Assembly: GCF_007556595.1 (NCBI RefSeq)
Contig: NZ_VJNB01000001.1
Location: 62,001 to 126,000 of the forward strand
From: Tepidimonas alkaliphilus
GTDB taxonomy: Bacteria > Pseudomonadota > Gammaproteobacteria > Burkholderiales > Burkholderiaceae_C
DNA: 64,000 bases
Direction: 5' to 3'
Shown: piece after piece, positions 44,965-56,735 of the stretch
Numbering within the stretch: the first letter of the stretch is position 1
Layout: the number at the start of each line of letters is the position of its first letter
Made by a program: the position numbers and the translations under genes
The notes under the pieces: model-generated
The model's input: only the letters and a program-made list of their open reading frames with translations
What the model was told of the DNA's origin: nothing
Database searches by the model: none

Positions 44965-45849
44965 TCAGTCGCGCCGGCCGAGCTGCGCCACCAGCATGCC
45001 GGCGACGATCAGCGCCGCGCCGCCCCAGCCGCGCCAGCCGATCGCCTCGCCCAGCACCCACCAGCCGCCCAGCGCCGAGAACACCCCTTCGCTGCTGTAG
45101 ATGATGGCCGCGTGCGTCGGGTGGGCGTGGCGCTGCGCGATCACCTGCAGCGTGTAGGCCACGCCGATCGAGAGGATACCGCCCCAGGCGATGGCGCCCG
45201 CTGCGGCCCACAGCGCCGCCGGGCCCATCGGTTCGGCGCGCGCCAGCGCCACCGCCCACGACAGCGCCGCGGCCACCAGGTACTGCACCAGCGACAGCCG
45301 CAGCGCATCGTGACGCCGCGCGTAACAGCCCACCAACAGCACATGCACCGCCCACACCGCTGCGCTGCCGAGCTGTAGCCAGTCGCCCGGGGCGATGGTG
45401 GCGTCGGGCTTGACGCTGAGGAAATACAGCCCGGCCGTGGCCAGCGCCACCGCCAGCCACACCGGCAGGCCGACGCGCCGCCCGAACAGCGCCAGCAGCA
45501 GCGGCACCAGCACCACATACAGCCCGGTGATGAAGCCGGCGTTGGATACGCTCGTGCCCAGCAGCCCCACCTGCTGCAGGTTGATGGCCACAAACAGCAC
45601 CAAGCCCAGCAGCGCGCCGTCGCGCCACAGCCCCGTGGAATCCAGCACGGGGATGGCGGCGAACGGCCCGCCGCGCCAGCGCCACAGCGGCGCAATCAGC
45701 AGCAGCCCCAGCGTCAGGCGCGCGGCGGTGTAAGCAAACGGCCCGACGCTGTCCATGCCCATCTGCTGGGCGACGAAGGTCGAGCCCCAGATGGCGGCGG
45801 TCAACAACATCAGCGCGTCGGTCAGCCAGACGCGTGGCGCTGGGTTCAA
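44965..45849 (-). CDS. EamA (drug/metabolite transporter) permease
   Basis: 294 residues with about ten hydrophobic helices in two EamA halves (LTAAIWGSTFVAQQMGM in the first and GGILSIGVAYTLQVIAQRHA in the second). The start is TTG at 45849, supported by GGGAGG 8 bases upstream. Substrate unknown. Ends 92 bases upstream of the prfB start, same strand. Confidence 0.88.
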   Translation of the reverse strand: MNPAPRVWLTDALMLLTAAIWGSTFVAQQMGMDSVGPFAYTAARLTLGLLLIAPLWRWRGGPFAAIPVLDSTGLWRDGALLGLVLFVAINLQQVGLLGTSVSNAGFITGLYVVLVPLLLALFGRRVGLPVWLAVALATAGLYFLSVKPDATIAPGDWLQLGSAAVWAVHVLLVGCYARRHDALRLSLVQYLVAAALSWAVALARAEPMGPAALWAAAGAIAWGGILSIGVAYTLQVIAQRHAHPTHAAIIYSSEGVFSALGGWWVLGEAIGWRGWGGAALIVAGMLVAQLGRRD

Positions 45850-45927
45850 GTGTCAATCCTCCCTTGCCGGAGCAAGCGCCTTGCAGCCTGCCGGCGTTGA
45901 ATCCTAGGGGTGACCTGTTGCAGCCCG

Positions 45928-46899
45928 TCAACCCAAGTGCGACGCAATCAGTGCCGCCACCTGGCCAGGCTGATCGTGATGCAGCATGTGGCCGGCATCG
46001 TCCACCCGCTCGATGCGACAGTGGCGCACCACCGAAAGCCTTTCATGATACTGCGCCAGCGAATATTCGCCGCGCTGGAACCACTGCGCCAGGCTGTCGT
46101 CGCTGCCCTCGACCACCAGCACCGGCGCCTCAATGGCAGCCCACGTCGCCAACACCTCGTCGAGTCGGTAGGGCTGGCTGCTGCGCACCTTGTGGGCGGC
46201 GTCGCCCAGGATGACCCATTCGCCGTCAGGTTGGGCCGGGTCGAGCGGACGCGCCCAGTGGGCTGCCAGCCAGCGTGCGCGCTCAAGCGGCAAGCGCGGG
46301 TTGGTTTTCATCAGCCGTGCGGCCACCCCATCCAGCCCGCGGTAGGTTTTGAGCCGGATGTCGCCTTGTGCGTATCGTCCCAAATCATCCAGCCAGCGAG
46401 CCAGGTGGCGCGGCGCCTGGGCCGGGTCGCTGGCCGGCAGGCCAAACCCCTCCAGATTGACCAGCCGACGCACGCGTTGCGGGCGCACGCCAGCGTAGAG
46501 CATGGCGATGTTGCCGCCCATGCTGTGACCCACCAGATCCACCGGTGCATCTGGCGCGCGACCGAGCTGCGCGTTGACATGGGCGATCAGGGCGTCAAGA
46601 TCGCCAAGGTAGTCGGCCAGCACGTAATGGTCGCCCAAGCCATACGGCGGAGGAAAGTGATCCGGCGGGAGGTGAGCCGCCCGAGATAAGCCAAACCCGC
46701 GCCAGTCCGGCGCGATGCACCAACGCGGCGGCGCCAGCGCTTCCACCACCCATTGCCACGAAGCCGACACGTCCATCCAACCGTGCAGCAACCACAGCGG
46801 CGGCTGTTCGGGGTCGGGCCGGCCCCACCAGCGCAGGTGGTGGCGCACGCCGCGCAAGGTGACGTAGGCGCTGCGGCTTGTCCGCGCAAGAGCATCCAT
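45928..46899 (-). CDS. Alpha/beta-hydrolase
   Basis: 323 residues from the ATG at 46899 (MDALARTSRSAYV). The fold is clear: LLHGWMDVSASWQ (oxyanion region), nucleophile Ser in VGHSMGG, Asp in VLVVEGSDD and His in DDAGHMLHHD. Substrate cannot be told. Divergent from plsY; an AT-rich AACTTGACAATTATT lies just upstream of the ATG. Confidence 0.88.
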   Translation of the reverse strand: MDALARTSRSAYVTLRGVRHHLRWWGRPDPEQPPLWLLHGWMDVSASWQWVVEALAPPRWCIAPDWRGFGLSRAAHLPPDHFPPPYGLGDHYVLADYLGDLDALIAHVNAQLGRAPDAPVDLVGHSMGGNIAMLYAGVRPQRVRRLVNLEGFGLPASDPAQAPRHLARWLDDLGRYAQGDIRLKTYRGLDGVAARLMKTNPRLPLERARWLAAHWARPLDPAQPDGEWVILGDAAHKVRSSQPYRLDEVLATWAAIEAPVLVVEGSDDSLAQWFQRGEYSLAQYHERLSVVRHCRIERVDDAGHMLHHDQPGQVAALIASHLG

Positions 46900-47044
46900 A
46901 ACTTGACAATTATTCCGAGCGGCAGCCCTTTCACGGACGATGGCCGTCATGCTGGCGACAGCGCCCGCCGACCCCGTGCGCGGCGGCCGTCCGCGCACAG
47001 CGCAGGCGGCGCTGGCACAATCCGCGCTGCAGGAGGAGTTGCCC

Positions 47045-47719
47045 GTGCCCGAATCGACGCCTTGGGTGGCTGCCGCGGTGGCGGCGCTGTTGGCTTACTT
47101 GGTGGGCTCGCTGTCGTTTGCCGTGCTGGTCAGCCGCGTCATGGGCCTGGCCGACCCACGCACTTACGGCAGTGGCAACCCGGGGGCCACCAACGTGCTG
47201 CGCAGCGGCAGCAAGGCGGCAGCGCTGTTGACGCTGCTGCTGGATGGACTCAAAGGCTGGGCGCCGGTGTGGGCGAGCGCGCGCTGGGGATCGAACTGGG
47301 GCCTTGCCGACGGCGCGCTGGCCTGCGTCGGGTTGGCCGCATTTTTGGGGCACTTGTTTCCCGTGTGGTTCCGTTTTCGAGGCGGCAAAGGGGTGGCCAC
47401 GGCAGCTGGGGTGATGCTGGCATGGGTGCCGCCGCTGGGCTTGCTGGTGGTGTTCACTTGGGTGGCGGTGGCGCTGACGCTGCGCTATTCGTCGCTGGCC
47501 GCCATCGTGGCGGCGCTGGCGGCGCCGCTGGGTTACGGTTGGTTGGATGGCTTGTGGTGGGAGGCTCGGTTGCCGATCGCGGCGGCGATGGTGGCCATGG
47601 TGGCGCTGTTGCTCTGGCGGCACGCCGGCAACATCCAACGCTTGCTGGCAGGACAAGAAAGCCGCATTGGCGAGCGCAGCCGCGCAGCCAAGTCCAGCCC
47701 TCCGCAACGACCTGGCTGA
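47045..47719 (+). CDS. plsY: Glycerol-3-phosphate acyltransferase PlsY
   Basis: 224 residues. The start is GTG at 47045, chosen because AGGAGG (47031-47036) is 8 bases upstream; a longer frame from 46940 lacks an SD. Five or so membrane helices with the three PlsY motifs: GSLSFAVLVSR, GSGNPGATNVLR and GHLFPVWFRFRGGKGVAT. It uses acyl-phosphate to make lysophosphatidic acid. The tail after residue 205 is polar. Confidence 0.95.
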   Translation: MPESTPWVAAAVAALLAYLVGSLSFAVLVSRVMGLADPRTYGSGNPGATNVLRSGSKAAALLTLLLDGLKGWAPVWASARWGSNWGLADGALACVGLAAFLGHLFPVWFRFRGGKGVATAAGVMLAWVPPLGLLVVFTWVAVALTLRYSSLAAIVAALAAPLGYGWLDGLWWEARLPIAAAMVAMVALLLWRHAGNIQRLLAGQESRIGERSRAAKSSPPQRPG

Positions 47720-47839
47720 CGCCGCAGGCGCAGGCGGCGTTAGCCGGCTGCGCGCCAGCCCGAACGTTGAGCGAGTTGCCGCCCCCGCTCTTGACGGCGC
47801 GCCGGCTTTGCCTTGCCAGGCTTTGCGACAATCGCGAGC

Positions 47840-48895
47840 ATGCAGGTCGAATACCAAGCGCCGCTGCAGCGGCTCAACACGTTTGGGATCGCGGCGCGCG
47901 CGCGTTGCCTGGTGCGCGTGCGCAGCGAGGATGACGTGCGGGCGCTGCTGCGTCAGCCTGGCTGGGACTGGCAGCACACCTTCATTCTTGGCGGCGGCAG
48001 CAACATCGTGCTGGCGGGCGATGTGCAGCGCACCGTTTTGAAGGTCGAAATCCCCGGACGGCGCTTGCTGCGCGAGGACGAGCGCGGCTGGCTGGTGGAG
48101 GCGGGCGCTGGCGAGCGGTGGCACGATTTTGTCGTCTGGACGCTGCAGCAGGGCTGGCCAGGCTTGGAGAACCTGGCGCTGATCCCCGGCACGGTCGGGG
48201 CGGCGCCGGTGCAAAACATTGGCGCTTACGGGGTGGAGCTGCAAGACCGCTTTCACTCGCTGGACGCGATCGATCTGGAGACGGGCGAGACCTTCACGCT
48301 GCACCACGAGCATTGCGCCTTTGGCTACCGCGATTCGGTTTTTAAGCACGATCGGCCCGGCGCGCGGGGCATGGGCTTGCGGGGGCGCGCGTTGATCACG
48401 CGCGTGCGCTTCTGGCTACCACGGCGCTGGCGTCCTGAGCTGTCCTACCAAGATTTGCAGCGCAAGGTGGCCGAAACCGGGATCCAGCAGCCCTCGCCGT
48501 GGCAAGTGTTGGAGTGGGTGTGCGCCATCCGCCGCGCCAAGCTGCCCGATCCGGCGGTGTTGGGCAACGCCGGCAGCTTTTTCAAGAACCCCACGGTCAC
48601 CGCCGAGCAGTGCGCCGACATCATCGGTCGCGACCCGCGCGTGGTTCACTACCCGATGCCCGACGGCAGCGTCAAGCTGGCCGCCGGTTGGCTGATCGAT
48701 GCCTGCGGCTGGCGCGGCAAGACGGTTGGCCGAGCGGGGGTGTATGAGAAGCAGGCGCTGGTGCTGGTCAACCGCGGCGGGCCCCAGGATCCATGCTCAG
48801 GCGGAGAGGTGATGACGCTGGCGCGGTTGATCCAAACCAGCGTCTATGAGCGTTTCGGCATCCGGTTGGAGCCGGAGCCGGTGTGCGTGGGGTAA
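47840..48895 (+). CDS. murB: UDP-N-acetylenolpyruvoylglucosamine reductase
   Basis: 351 residues from the ATG at 47840. Peptidoglycan precursor synthesis; FAD enzyme with NTFGIAARA, LGGGSNIVLAGD, IPGTVGAAPVQNIGAYG and catalytic NAGSFFKNP. The length with the extra C-terminal part fits type I MurB. GACAAT ends 7 bases before the ATG and there is no SD, so a leaderless mRNA is plausible. Confidence 0.97.
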   Translation: MQVEYQAPLQRLNTFGIAARARCLVRVRSEDDVRALLRQPGWDWQHTFILGGGSNIVLAGDVQRTVLKVEIPGRRLLREDERGWLVEAGAGERWHDFVVWTLQQGWPGLENLALIPGTVGAAPVQNIGAYGVELQDRFHSLDAIDLETGETFTLHHEHCAFGYRDSVFKHDRPGARGMGLRGRALITRVRFWLPRRWRPELSYQDLQRKVAETGIQQPSPWQVLEWVCAIRRAKLPDPAVLGNAGSFFKNPTVTAEQCADIIGRDPRVVHYPMPDGSVKLAAGWLIDACGWRGKTVGRAGVYEKQALVLVNRGGPQDPCSGGEVMTLARLIQTSVYERFGIRLEPEPVCVG

Positions 48896-48911
48896 GCGCC
48901 GCTGCGGCGCT
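48895..48911. repeat. Palindrome filling the murB / unknown-gene convergent junction
   Basis: AGCGCCGC, T, GCGGCGCT: perfect 8-base arms. The repeat runs from the last base of the murB stop codon to the first base of the opposite stop, so it occupies the whole intergenic space. No T-tract. Confidence 0.65.
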
Positions 48912-49351
48912 CAAGCCGCCAGCGCCAGGGCGGCTTCCTGAGCGGGCGCTTCGCTGCAGCGCGCGTGCGGGCGTGCCGCCATCGCCTCCAGCGTCTCGAC
49001 CATGGTTTGCGCGCTCAGCTGCCCGGCGCGCACCAGGCGGCGAAAGTCCTCCAGCGCACTTTGACGCCGCCGCTCGATGCGCTGCGCCTGCGCCGCAGCG
49101 GGCTCGTCAACTGCGCGCTCGGCAGCGGTCAACACCGATACTGTCAGCCAGCGCTGCTGATATCCGCATGTGGGGCAGATCAACCCCCGGCGCTGCGCCA
49201 CCAACACGCCTATGTAGCCGCCAGCCAAGGCGTGGCGGCCATCGCGGGCGTGCGGGCAGGTCAGCGGGTAGGCGGGGGAAGGCGCCACGCCCGCCTGGGC
49301 ACGGTTGATACGGTCGATCAGTTCGGCATCAAACGGCGCAACGAGCCACAT
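48911..49351 (-). CDS. Unrecognised small protein with a CPTCG motif
   Basis: 146 residues. Not recognised. It starts MWLVAPFDAELIDRINRAQ, has Cys/His at CPHARDGRHA (about 32-41) and CPTCGYQQRW (about 59-68), which could together bind one zinc, then a helical, Arg/Ala-rich half (about 75-125) and an Ala-rich tail. Codon use matches the neighbouring murB group. Convergent with murB and 107 bases downstream of argG. Frame length and lack of competing genes support it as real. Confidence 0.65.
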   Translation of the reverse strand: MWLVAPFDAELIDRINRAQAGVAPSPAYPLTCPHARDGRHALAGGYIGVLVAQRRGLICPTCGYQQRWLTVSVLTAAERAVDEPAAAQAQRIERRRQSALEDFRRLVRAGQLSAQTMVETLEAMAARPHARCSEAPAQEAALALAA

Positions 49352-49458
49352 GAATGCTTGCTCCTACGAGGCGACTCCCAACTGGAGCCGTTGCTGGAGC
49401 GCAATTGTGCGGGCCCTTGCCGTCCTCCCCAAGGCGGCCTTGCAATGCCAAACGCTTG

Positions 49459-50829
<1,371 letters not shown>

Positions 50830-50880
50830 TTATGTAATCAAGCGTCAATCGTGAGGAGCGAACCCCGCCGGACGCCATAT

Positions 50881-50961
50881 GACGTTAGCCCCGTTGGCGC
50901 ACAGGCCGAGGCCGTGTGGCGGGGCGTCCGACGTGGTTGCCGCCCCCATTGTAGGGGGGCG
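50881..50961 (-). promoter_or_regulatory. Possible argG promoter and folded leader
   Basis: On the minus strand TACAAT (50953-50948) is a good -10 box, itself in the loop of a 7-base GC hairpin (50941-50961). Downstream, 50881-50928 folds back on itself: GACG/CGTC, GCCCCG/CGGGGC and GGCC pairs form one long imperfect hairpin in the predicted argG leader. A regulatory role is inferred only from structure. Confidence 0.4.
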
Positions 50962-50991
50962 AAGGCGTCTGGCCAGGCGCAGCCGGCGGCT

Positions 50992-51339
50992 CTAGTGTCG
51001 CTGCGCCCACGCCTGTGCATCGAAGCCTGCGCTGATGGCGCCATCGCTCCATTCCACCACCGGGCGGCGAATCACGCTGGGCTTGGCCAGCATCAGTGCG
51101 CGGGCGCTGGCGGCGTCGGTGACGCCGGCCCGCGTGGCTTCATCGAGTTGGCGCCAGGTGGCGCCACGGCGGTTCAGCAGCGCCTCCCATCCCAGCGCGG
51201 CCAACCATGCGTCCAGACGGCTCTCGGGCACGCCTTGCTTTTTGAAGTCGTGAAAGGTGTAAGCACGCTGCTGCGCTTGCAGCCACGCGCGCGCTTTTTT
51301 GACCGTCTCGCAGTTGGGGATGCCATACACGGTGATCAT
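50992..51339 (-). CDS. ArsC/Spx-like thioredoxin-fold protein
   Basis: 115 residues from the ATG at 51339. N-terminal VYGIPNCETVKKARAWL with a single Cys in the thioredoxin position, then FHDFKKQGVP and KPSVIRRPVVEW, the YffB/ArsC-family pattern. Probably a redox protein rather than an arsenate reductase, since no ars genes are near. TACGAT on this strand ends exactly 7 bases before the ATG. Confidence 0.88.
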   Translation of the reverse strand: MITVYGIPNCETVKKARAWLQAQQRAYTFHDFKKQGVPESRLDAWLAALGWEALLNRRGATWRQLDEATRAGVTDAASARALMLAKPSVIRRPVVEWSDGAISAGFDAQAWAQRH

Positions 51340-51419
51340 GGCCGCCATCGTAGCGCAGCGCAAGGCGGGCGGCGGTGTTGGCACAATGCGGGCGGTTCGC
51401 GTTGCCCCCCTCCAAGACC

Positions 51420-52766
51420 ATGACCGACCCGACCCCGACCTCCGTCGATGCTCCGTCCGCCGATGCCCCGCTGGCCGTCTGGCTGGCGCATCTGGAGCGC
51501 CTGCACGGGCAGCGCATCACGCTCGGGCTGGAGCGCGTGCGCGCGGTGGCCGCGGTGATGGGCGCGGCGCTGCAGCCGGTCTGCCCGGTGATCACGGTGG
51601 CCGGCACCAACGGCAAGGGTTCCACCTGCGCGATGCTGGAGGCCATCGCCCGCGCCGCCGGCTACCGCACCGGGCTCTACACCTCGCCGCACCTGGTGCG
51701 CTTCGAGGAACGCGCGCGGCTGGACGGCCAGCCGCTGGCCGAGGCGCGGCTCGCGCCGTCGTTCGCGGCGGTGGAGGCGGCGCGCCGCGTCGCTGGCGAC
51801 GTGGCGCTGAGCTACTTCGAGTTCACGACGCTGGCCTGCGTGCACGCGCTGCTGGCGCAGCGGCCCGAGGTGCTGATCCTGGAGGTCGGCATGGGCGGAC
51901 GGCTCGACGCCGTCAACCTGTGGGACGCCGACTGCGCCGTCATCACCAGTATCGACCTCGACCACATGGAGTACCTCGGCCCCGACCGCGAGGCCATCGG
52001 CTACGAGAAGGCCGGCATCCTGCGCACCGGCCGGCCCGCCATCGTGGCCGACCCGGCGCCGCCGCGCAGCGTGATCGACCGCGCGCGCGAGATCGGCGCC
52101 GACCTGTGGCTCGCGGGGCGCGACTTCCGCCACGGCGGCGACCGTCAGCAGTGGCACTGGCAGGGACGCGCGCGTCGCTACGCCGGGCTGGCGTTTCCGG
52201 CGCTGCGCGGCGTCAACCAGCTGCTCAACGCCAGCGGCGCGCTGGCGGCGCTGGAGGCGCTGCGCGCGCGCCTGCCGGTCACCGCCCAGGCGGTGCGGCA
52301 GGGGCTGGCCACGGTGGAGTGGGCGGGGCGTTTCCAGGTGGTGCCGGGGCAGCCGGTGCTGGTGCTGGACGTGGCGCACAACCCGCACTCGGCGGCGGCG
52401 CTGGCGGACAACCTCGACGCGATGGGCTTTTACCCGCAGACGCTGGCGGTGTTCGGTGCCATGGCCGACAAGGACGTGGCGCCGATGCTGGCGCGGCTCG
52501 ACGCGCTGGTGGACGGCTGGCATTTCTGCGACCTGCCGACGCCGCGCGCCGCGCCGGCCGAGGCGCTGCGCCAGCGCTGGCAGGGGCTGACGCGCCGCGC
52601 CGACGTGGCCGCGCAGGTGCACCCCGGGCCGGCCGAGGCGTTGGCCGCCGCCGTGGCCGCCGCGGACCCCGCTGGTAGAATCGTGGTCTTCGGATCGTTC
52701 TACACGGTGGGGGGCGTGCTGCAACATGGGTTGCCGCGCCTGGGCGCCAAGCACCTGCAAGCCTGA
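51420..52766 (+). CDS. folC: Folylpolyglutamate synthase / dihydrofolate synthase
   Basis: 448 residues from the ATG at 51420. Mur-ligase-family enzyme adding glutamate to folates. P-loop VAGTNGKGSTCAMLE, YTSPHLVRFEERA, LEVGMGGRLDAVN and DVAHNPHSAAALA. First gene of the folC-SPOR-cvpA-purF-metZ chain common in proteobacteria. Confidence 0.97.
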   Translation: MTDPTPTSVDAPSADAPLAVWLAHLERLHGQRITLGLERVRAVAAVMGAALQPVCPVITVAGTNGKGSTCAMLEAIARAAGYRTGLYTSPHLVRFEERARLDGQPLAEARLAPSFAAVEAARRVAGDVALSYFEFTTLACVHALLAQRPEVLILEVGMGGRLDAVNLWDADCAVITSIDLDHMEYLGPDREAIGYEKAGILRTGRPAIVADPAPPRSVIDRAREIGADLWLAGRDFRHGGDRQQWHWQGRARRYAGLAFPALRGVNQLLNASGALAALEALRARLPVTAQAVRQGLATVEWAGRFQVVPGQPVLVLDVAHNPHSAAALADNLDAMGFYPQTLAVFGAMADKDVAPMLARLDALVDGWHFCDLPTPRAAPAEALRQRWQGLTRRADVAAQVHPGPAEALAAAVAAADPAGRIVVFGSFYTVGGVLQHGLPRLGAKHLQA

Positions 52767-52769
52767 AGC

Positions 52770-53483
52770 ATGTTCCAATTTGGCTCGCGCTCGTCCCGCG
52801 CCGCTGCCTCGTCGGCGGGCGATGCGCCCCCCGACGCCCCCAGCCTGGAGGCGCTGCGCCGCCAGGCGCGTCGCCGGTTGATCGGCGCGGCGGTGCTGGT
52901 CGGGGCCGCGGTGATCGTGCTGCCGTGGCTGCTGGAAGCGCAGCCGCGTCCGGTGCCGGTGGACGTGGCGATCGAGATCCCGCCGCGCGACGCCGCAGCG
53001 CCGCTGCCCGCGCCGGGCGTCGCGCCGGCCCCGGCGGCCGAGCCGGTGGAGCAGGTGGTGCTGCCGTCGCCGCGAGCGGCGCAGGCGCCAGCCCTCGCTG
53101 CCCCGGGCTCCCCGTCCGTGGCATCGGCGTCCCCGGCTGACTCGGCTGCTGCGCCCGCCCCGGCCCGTCCAGCGCCGCTGGCTGCGGTGTCGGCGCCGCA
53201 GCCTTCGGCCACAACGTCAGCCACGCCTCCTGGCCCGGCAATGGAGGCCGCGAAGGTGCGCGTCGTCGTGCAGGTCGGCGCCTACGCCGAGGCCGCGCGC
53301 GCGCAGGAAGTGCGTCGGCGGCTGGAAAGCGCTGGCCTCAAGACCTACACCCACGTCGCCGACACCCCTCAGGGCAAGCGTATCCGCGTGCGCGTGGGGC
53401 CGTTCGACAGCCGCGCCGAGGCCGAGAAGGTGGCCGAAAAGGTCAAGGCGTTGGGCCTGCCGGCGGCGGTGCTGACGCTGTGA
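52770..53483 (+). CDS. SPOR-domain (DedD-like) cell-division protein
   Basis: 237 residues. One transmembrane helix (about 35-55) follows a cytosolic head; a Pro/Ala-rich periplasmic linker leads to a C-terminal SPOR domain (about 160-235) with VQVGAYAEAARAQEVRRRL and RIRVRVGPFDSRAEAEKVA, which binds denuded septal peptidoglycan. Starts 3 bases after folC. Confidence 0.92.
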   Translation: MFQFGSRSSRAAASSAGDAPPDAPSLEALRRQARRRLIGAAVLVGAAVIVLPWLLEAQPRPVPVDVAIEIPPRDAAAPLPAPGVAPAPAAEPVEQVVLPSPRAAQAPALAAPGSPSVASASPADSAAAPAPARPAPLAAVSAPQPSATTSATPPGPAMEAAKVRVVVQVGAYAEAARAQEVRRRLESAGLKTYTHVADTPQGKRIRVRVGPFDSRAEAEKVAEKVKALGLPAAVLTL

Positions 53484-53485
53484 CG

Positions 53486-53971
53486 ATGGCGCTGGTGGAC
53501 TTGGGATTGCTCCTCGTGATGAGCGCCTCGGTGCTGATCGGCGGCTGGCGCGGCTTGCTGTTTGAGGCGGTGTCGTTGATGGGGTGGGTGGCGGCCTTTG
53601 TCGTCGCGCAGCACGCGGCGCTCCCCATCGGCCAGGCGCTGCCGCTGGAAGGCTGGGGCGAGCCGCTGCGCTACGCCGTCGGATTTGCGCTGGCGTTTGT
53701 GGCCGTGGCGCTGGCGGCCGGTTGGCTGGCTTGGCTGTTGCGCCGCGGGGCCATGGCCTTGGGCTTGCGTCCAGCCGATCGAGCGCTTGGCGCCCTGTTC
53801 GGCGCGTTGCGCGGGGTGGTGTTGTTGCTGGGGTTAACCTTGCTGGTCTGGCAAACTCCGTGGGCTCAATCGACGCCCTGGCGCGCGTCGGTGGGCGTGC
53901 GTTGGCTGGAGCAGGGCTTGCAGGCGTTGCGTCCTTACGTGCCGCCGCCGGCGGCGGTGTATTTTCCGTAA
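53486..53971 (+). CDS. cvpA: CvpA-family membrane protein
   Basis: 161 residues from the ATG at 53486; a GTG at 53480 overlapping the upstream stop is an alternative. Four hydrophobic helices (about 3-22, 27-45, 62-85, 100-122) and the CvpA block GWRGLLFEAVSLMGWVAAF. CvpA is linked to envelope function and precedes purF as here. About 13 Leu codons are TTG, against about 2 in the longer gene just upstream: a sharp change in codon style at this boundary. Confidence 0.93.
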   Translation: MALVDLGLLLVMSASVLIGGWRGLLFEAVSLMGWVAAFVVAQHAALPIGQALPLEGWGEPLRYAVGFALAFVAVALAAGWLAWLLRRGAMALGLRPADRALGALFGALRGVVLLLGLTLLVWQTPWAQSTPWRASVGVRWLEQGLQALRPYVPPPAAVYFP

Positions 53972-53992
53972 CGAGCGGCAAGGGGCCGATTC

Positions 53993-55504
<1,512 letters not shown>

Positions 55505-55508
55505 CTGC

Positions 55509-56702
55509 GTGGCGCTGCATCCCGAAACCGCCGCGGTGCGCGTGGCCGTGCCGCGCTCGCCGTACGGCGAAAACGCCGAGGCGCTGTTTCTCACCAGCGG
55601 CTACGTGCAGCCCAGCGCCGAGGCCGCCGCGGCGCGCTTCGCCGGCGACGAGGACGGCTACACCTACGGCCGCTACGGCAACCCCACGACCGCCAGCTTC
55701 GAGCAGCGGCTCGCGGCGCTGGAAGGCACCGAGGCGGCGATCGCCACCTCCTCCGGCATGGCGGCGATCCTGATGCTGGCGCTGGGCTTGCTGCAGGCCG
55801 GCGACCACGTGGTCTGCTCGCGCTCGATGTTCGGCGCCACGATCAAGCTGATCGGCAGCGACCTGGCCAAGTTCGGCGTGCAGGCCACCTTCGTGCCGCA
55901 GACCGATCTGGACGCCTGGCGCGCGGCGGTCACACCCCGCACGCGCCTGCTGCTGGCCGAAACCCCCACCAACCCGCTGACCGAGGTCTGCGACATCGCG
56001 GCGCTGGCCGACATCGCCCACGCCGCCGGCGCCTGGCTGGCGGTGGACAACTGCTTTGCCACGCCGGCGCTGCAGCGCCCGGCCGAATTCGGCGCCGACA
56101 TCGTCATCCACTCCGGCACCAAGTTCCTCGACGGGCAGGGGCGGGTGATGGCCGGCGCGCTGTGCGCCAGCCGCGCGCTGGTGGAGGAGAAGTTCCTGCC
56201 GGTGCTGCGCAGCGCCGGCATGACGCTGGCGCCGTTCAACGCCTGGGTGGTGCTCAAGGGCTTGGAGACGCTGCACCTGCGCGTGCGCGCGCAAAGCGCC
56301 ACGGCGCTGGCGCTGGCGCAGTGGCTGCAGGCGCACCCGGCCGTGGCGCGCGTGCATTACCCCGGGCTGCCCGGCCACCCGCAGCACGCGCTGGCGATGC
56401 GCCAGCAGGGCGGCTGCGGTGGCGCCATCGTCGCCTTCGAGGTCAAGGCCACCGGCCCCGAGGAGGGCCGCGCGCGGGCGTTCGCGGTGCTGGATGCGCT
56501 GCGGCTGGCGTCGCTGTCCACCAACCTCGGCGACACCAAGACGCTGTGCTCGCATCCGGCCAGCACCTCGCACGGGCGCCTGACCGAGGCGCAGCGCCAG
56601 GACGCCGGCATCACGCAGGCGCTGATCCGCGTCTCGGTCGGGCTGGAGCATCTGGACGACCTCACCGCCGATCTGGCGCGCGGCCTGGACGCGCTCGTCT
56701 GA
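55509..56702 (+). CDS. metZ: O-succinylhomoserine sulfhydrylase
   Basis: 397 residues from the GTG at 55509, chosen because AGGAGG (55494-55499) is 9 bases upstream; a GTG at 55488 lies before that SD. PLP enzyme of the Cys/Met family: YGRYGNPTTASFE, ATSSGMAAILML and the PLP Lys in IHSGTKFLDGQGR. Makes homocysteine from O-succinylhomoserine and sulfide. The last coding bases of purF include its SD. Confidence 0.94.
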   Translation: MALHPETAAVRVAVPRSPYGENAEALFLTSGYVQPSAEAAAARFAGDEDGYTYGRYGNPTTASFEQRLAALEGTEAAIATSSGMAAILMLALGLLQAGDHVVCSRSMFGATIKLIGSDLAKFGVQATFVPQTDLDAWRAAVTPRTRLLLAETPTNPLTEVCDIAALADIAHAAGAWLAVDNCFATPALQRPAEFGADIVIHSGTKFLDGQGRVMAGALCASRALVEEKFLPVLRSAGMTLAPFNAWVVLKGLETLHLRVRAQSATALALAQWLQAHPAVARVHYPGLPGHPQHALAMRQQGGCGGAIVAFEVKATGPEEGRARAFAVLDALRLASLSTNLGDTKTLCSHPASTSHGRLTEAQRQDAGITQALIRVSVGLEHLDDLTADLARGLDALV

Positions 56703-56735
56703 CGCGCCGGAGCCACCTTCCGATTCCGATCCATC

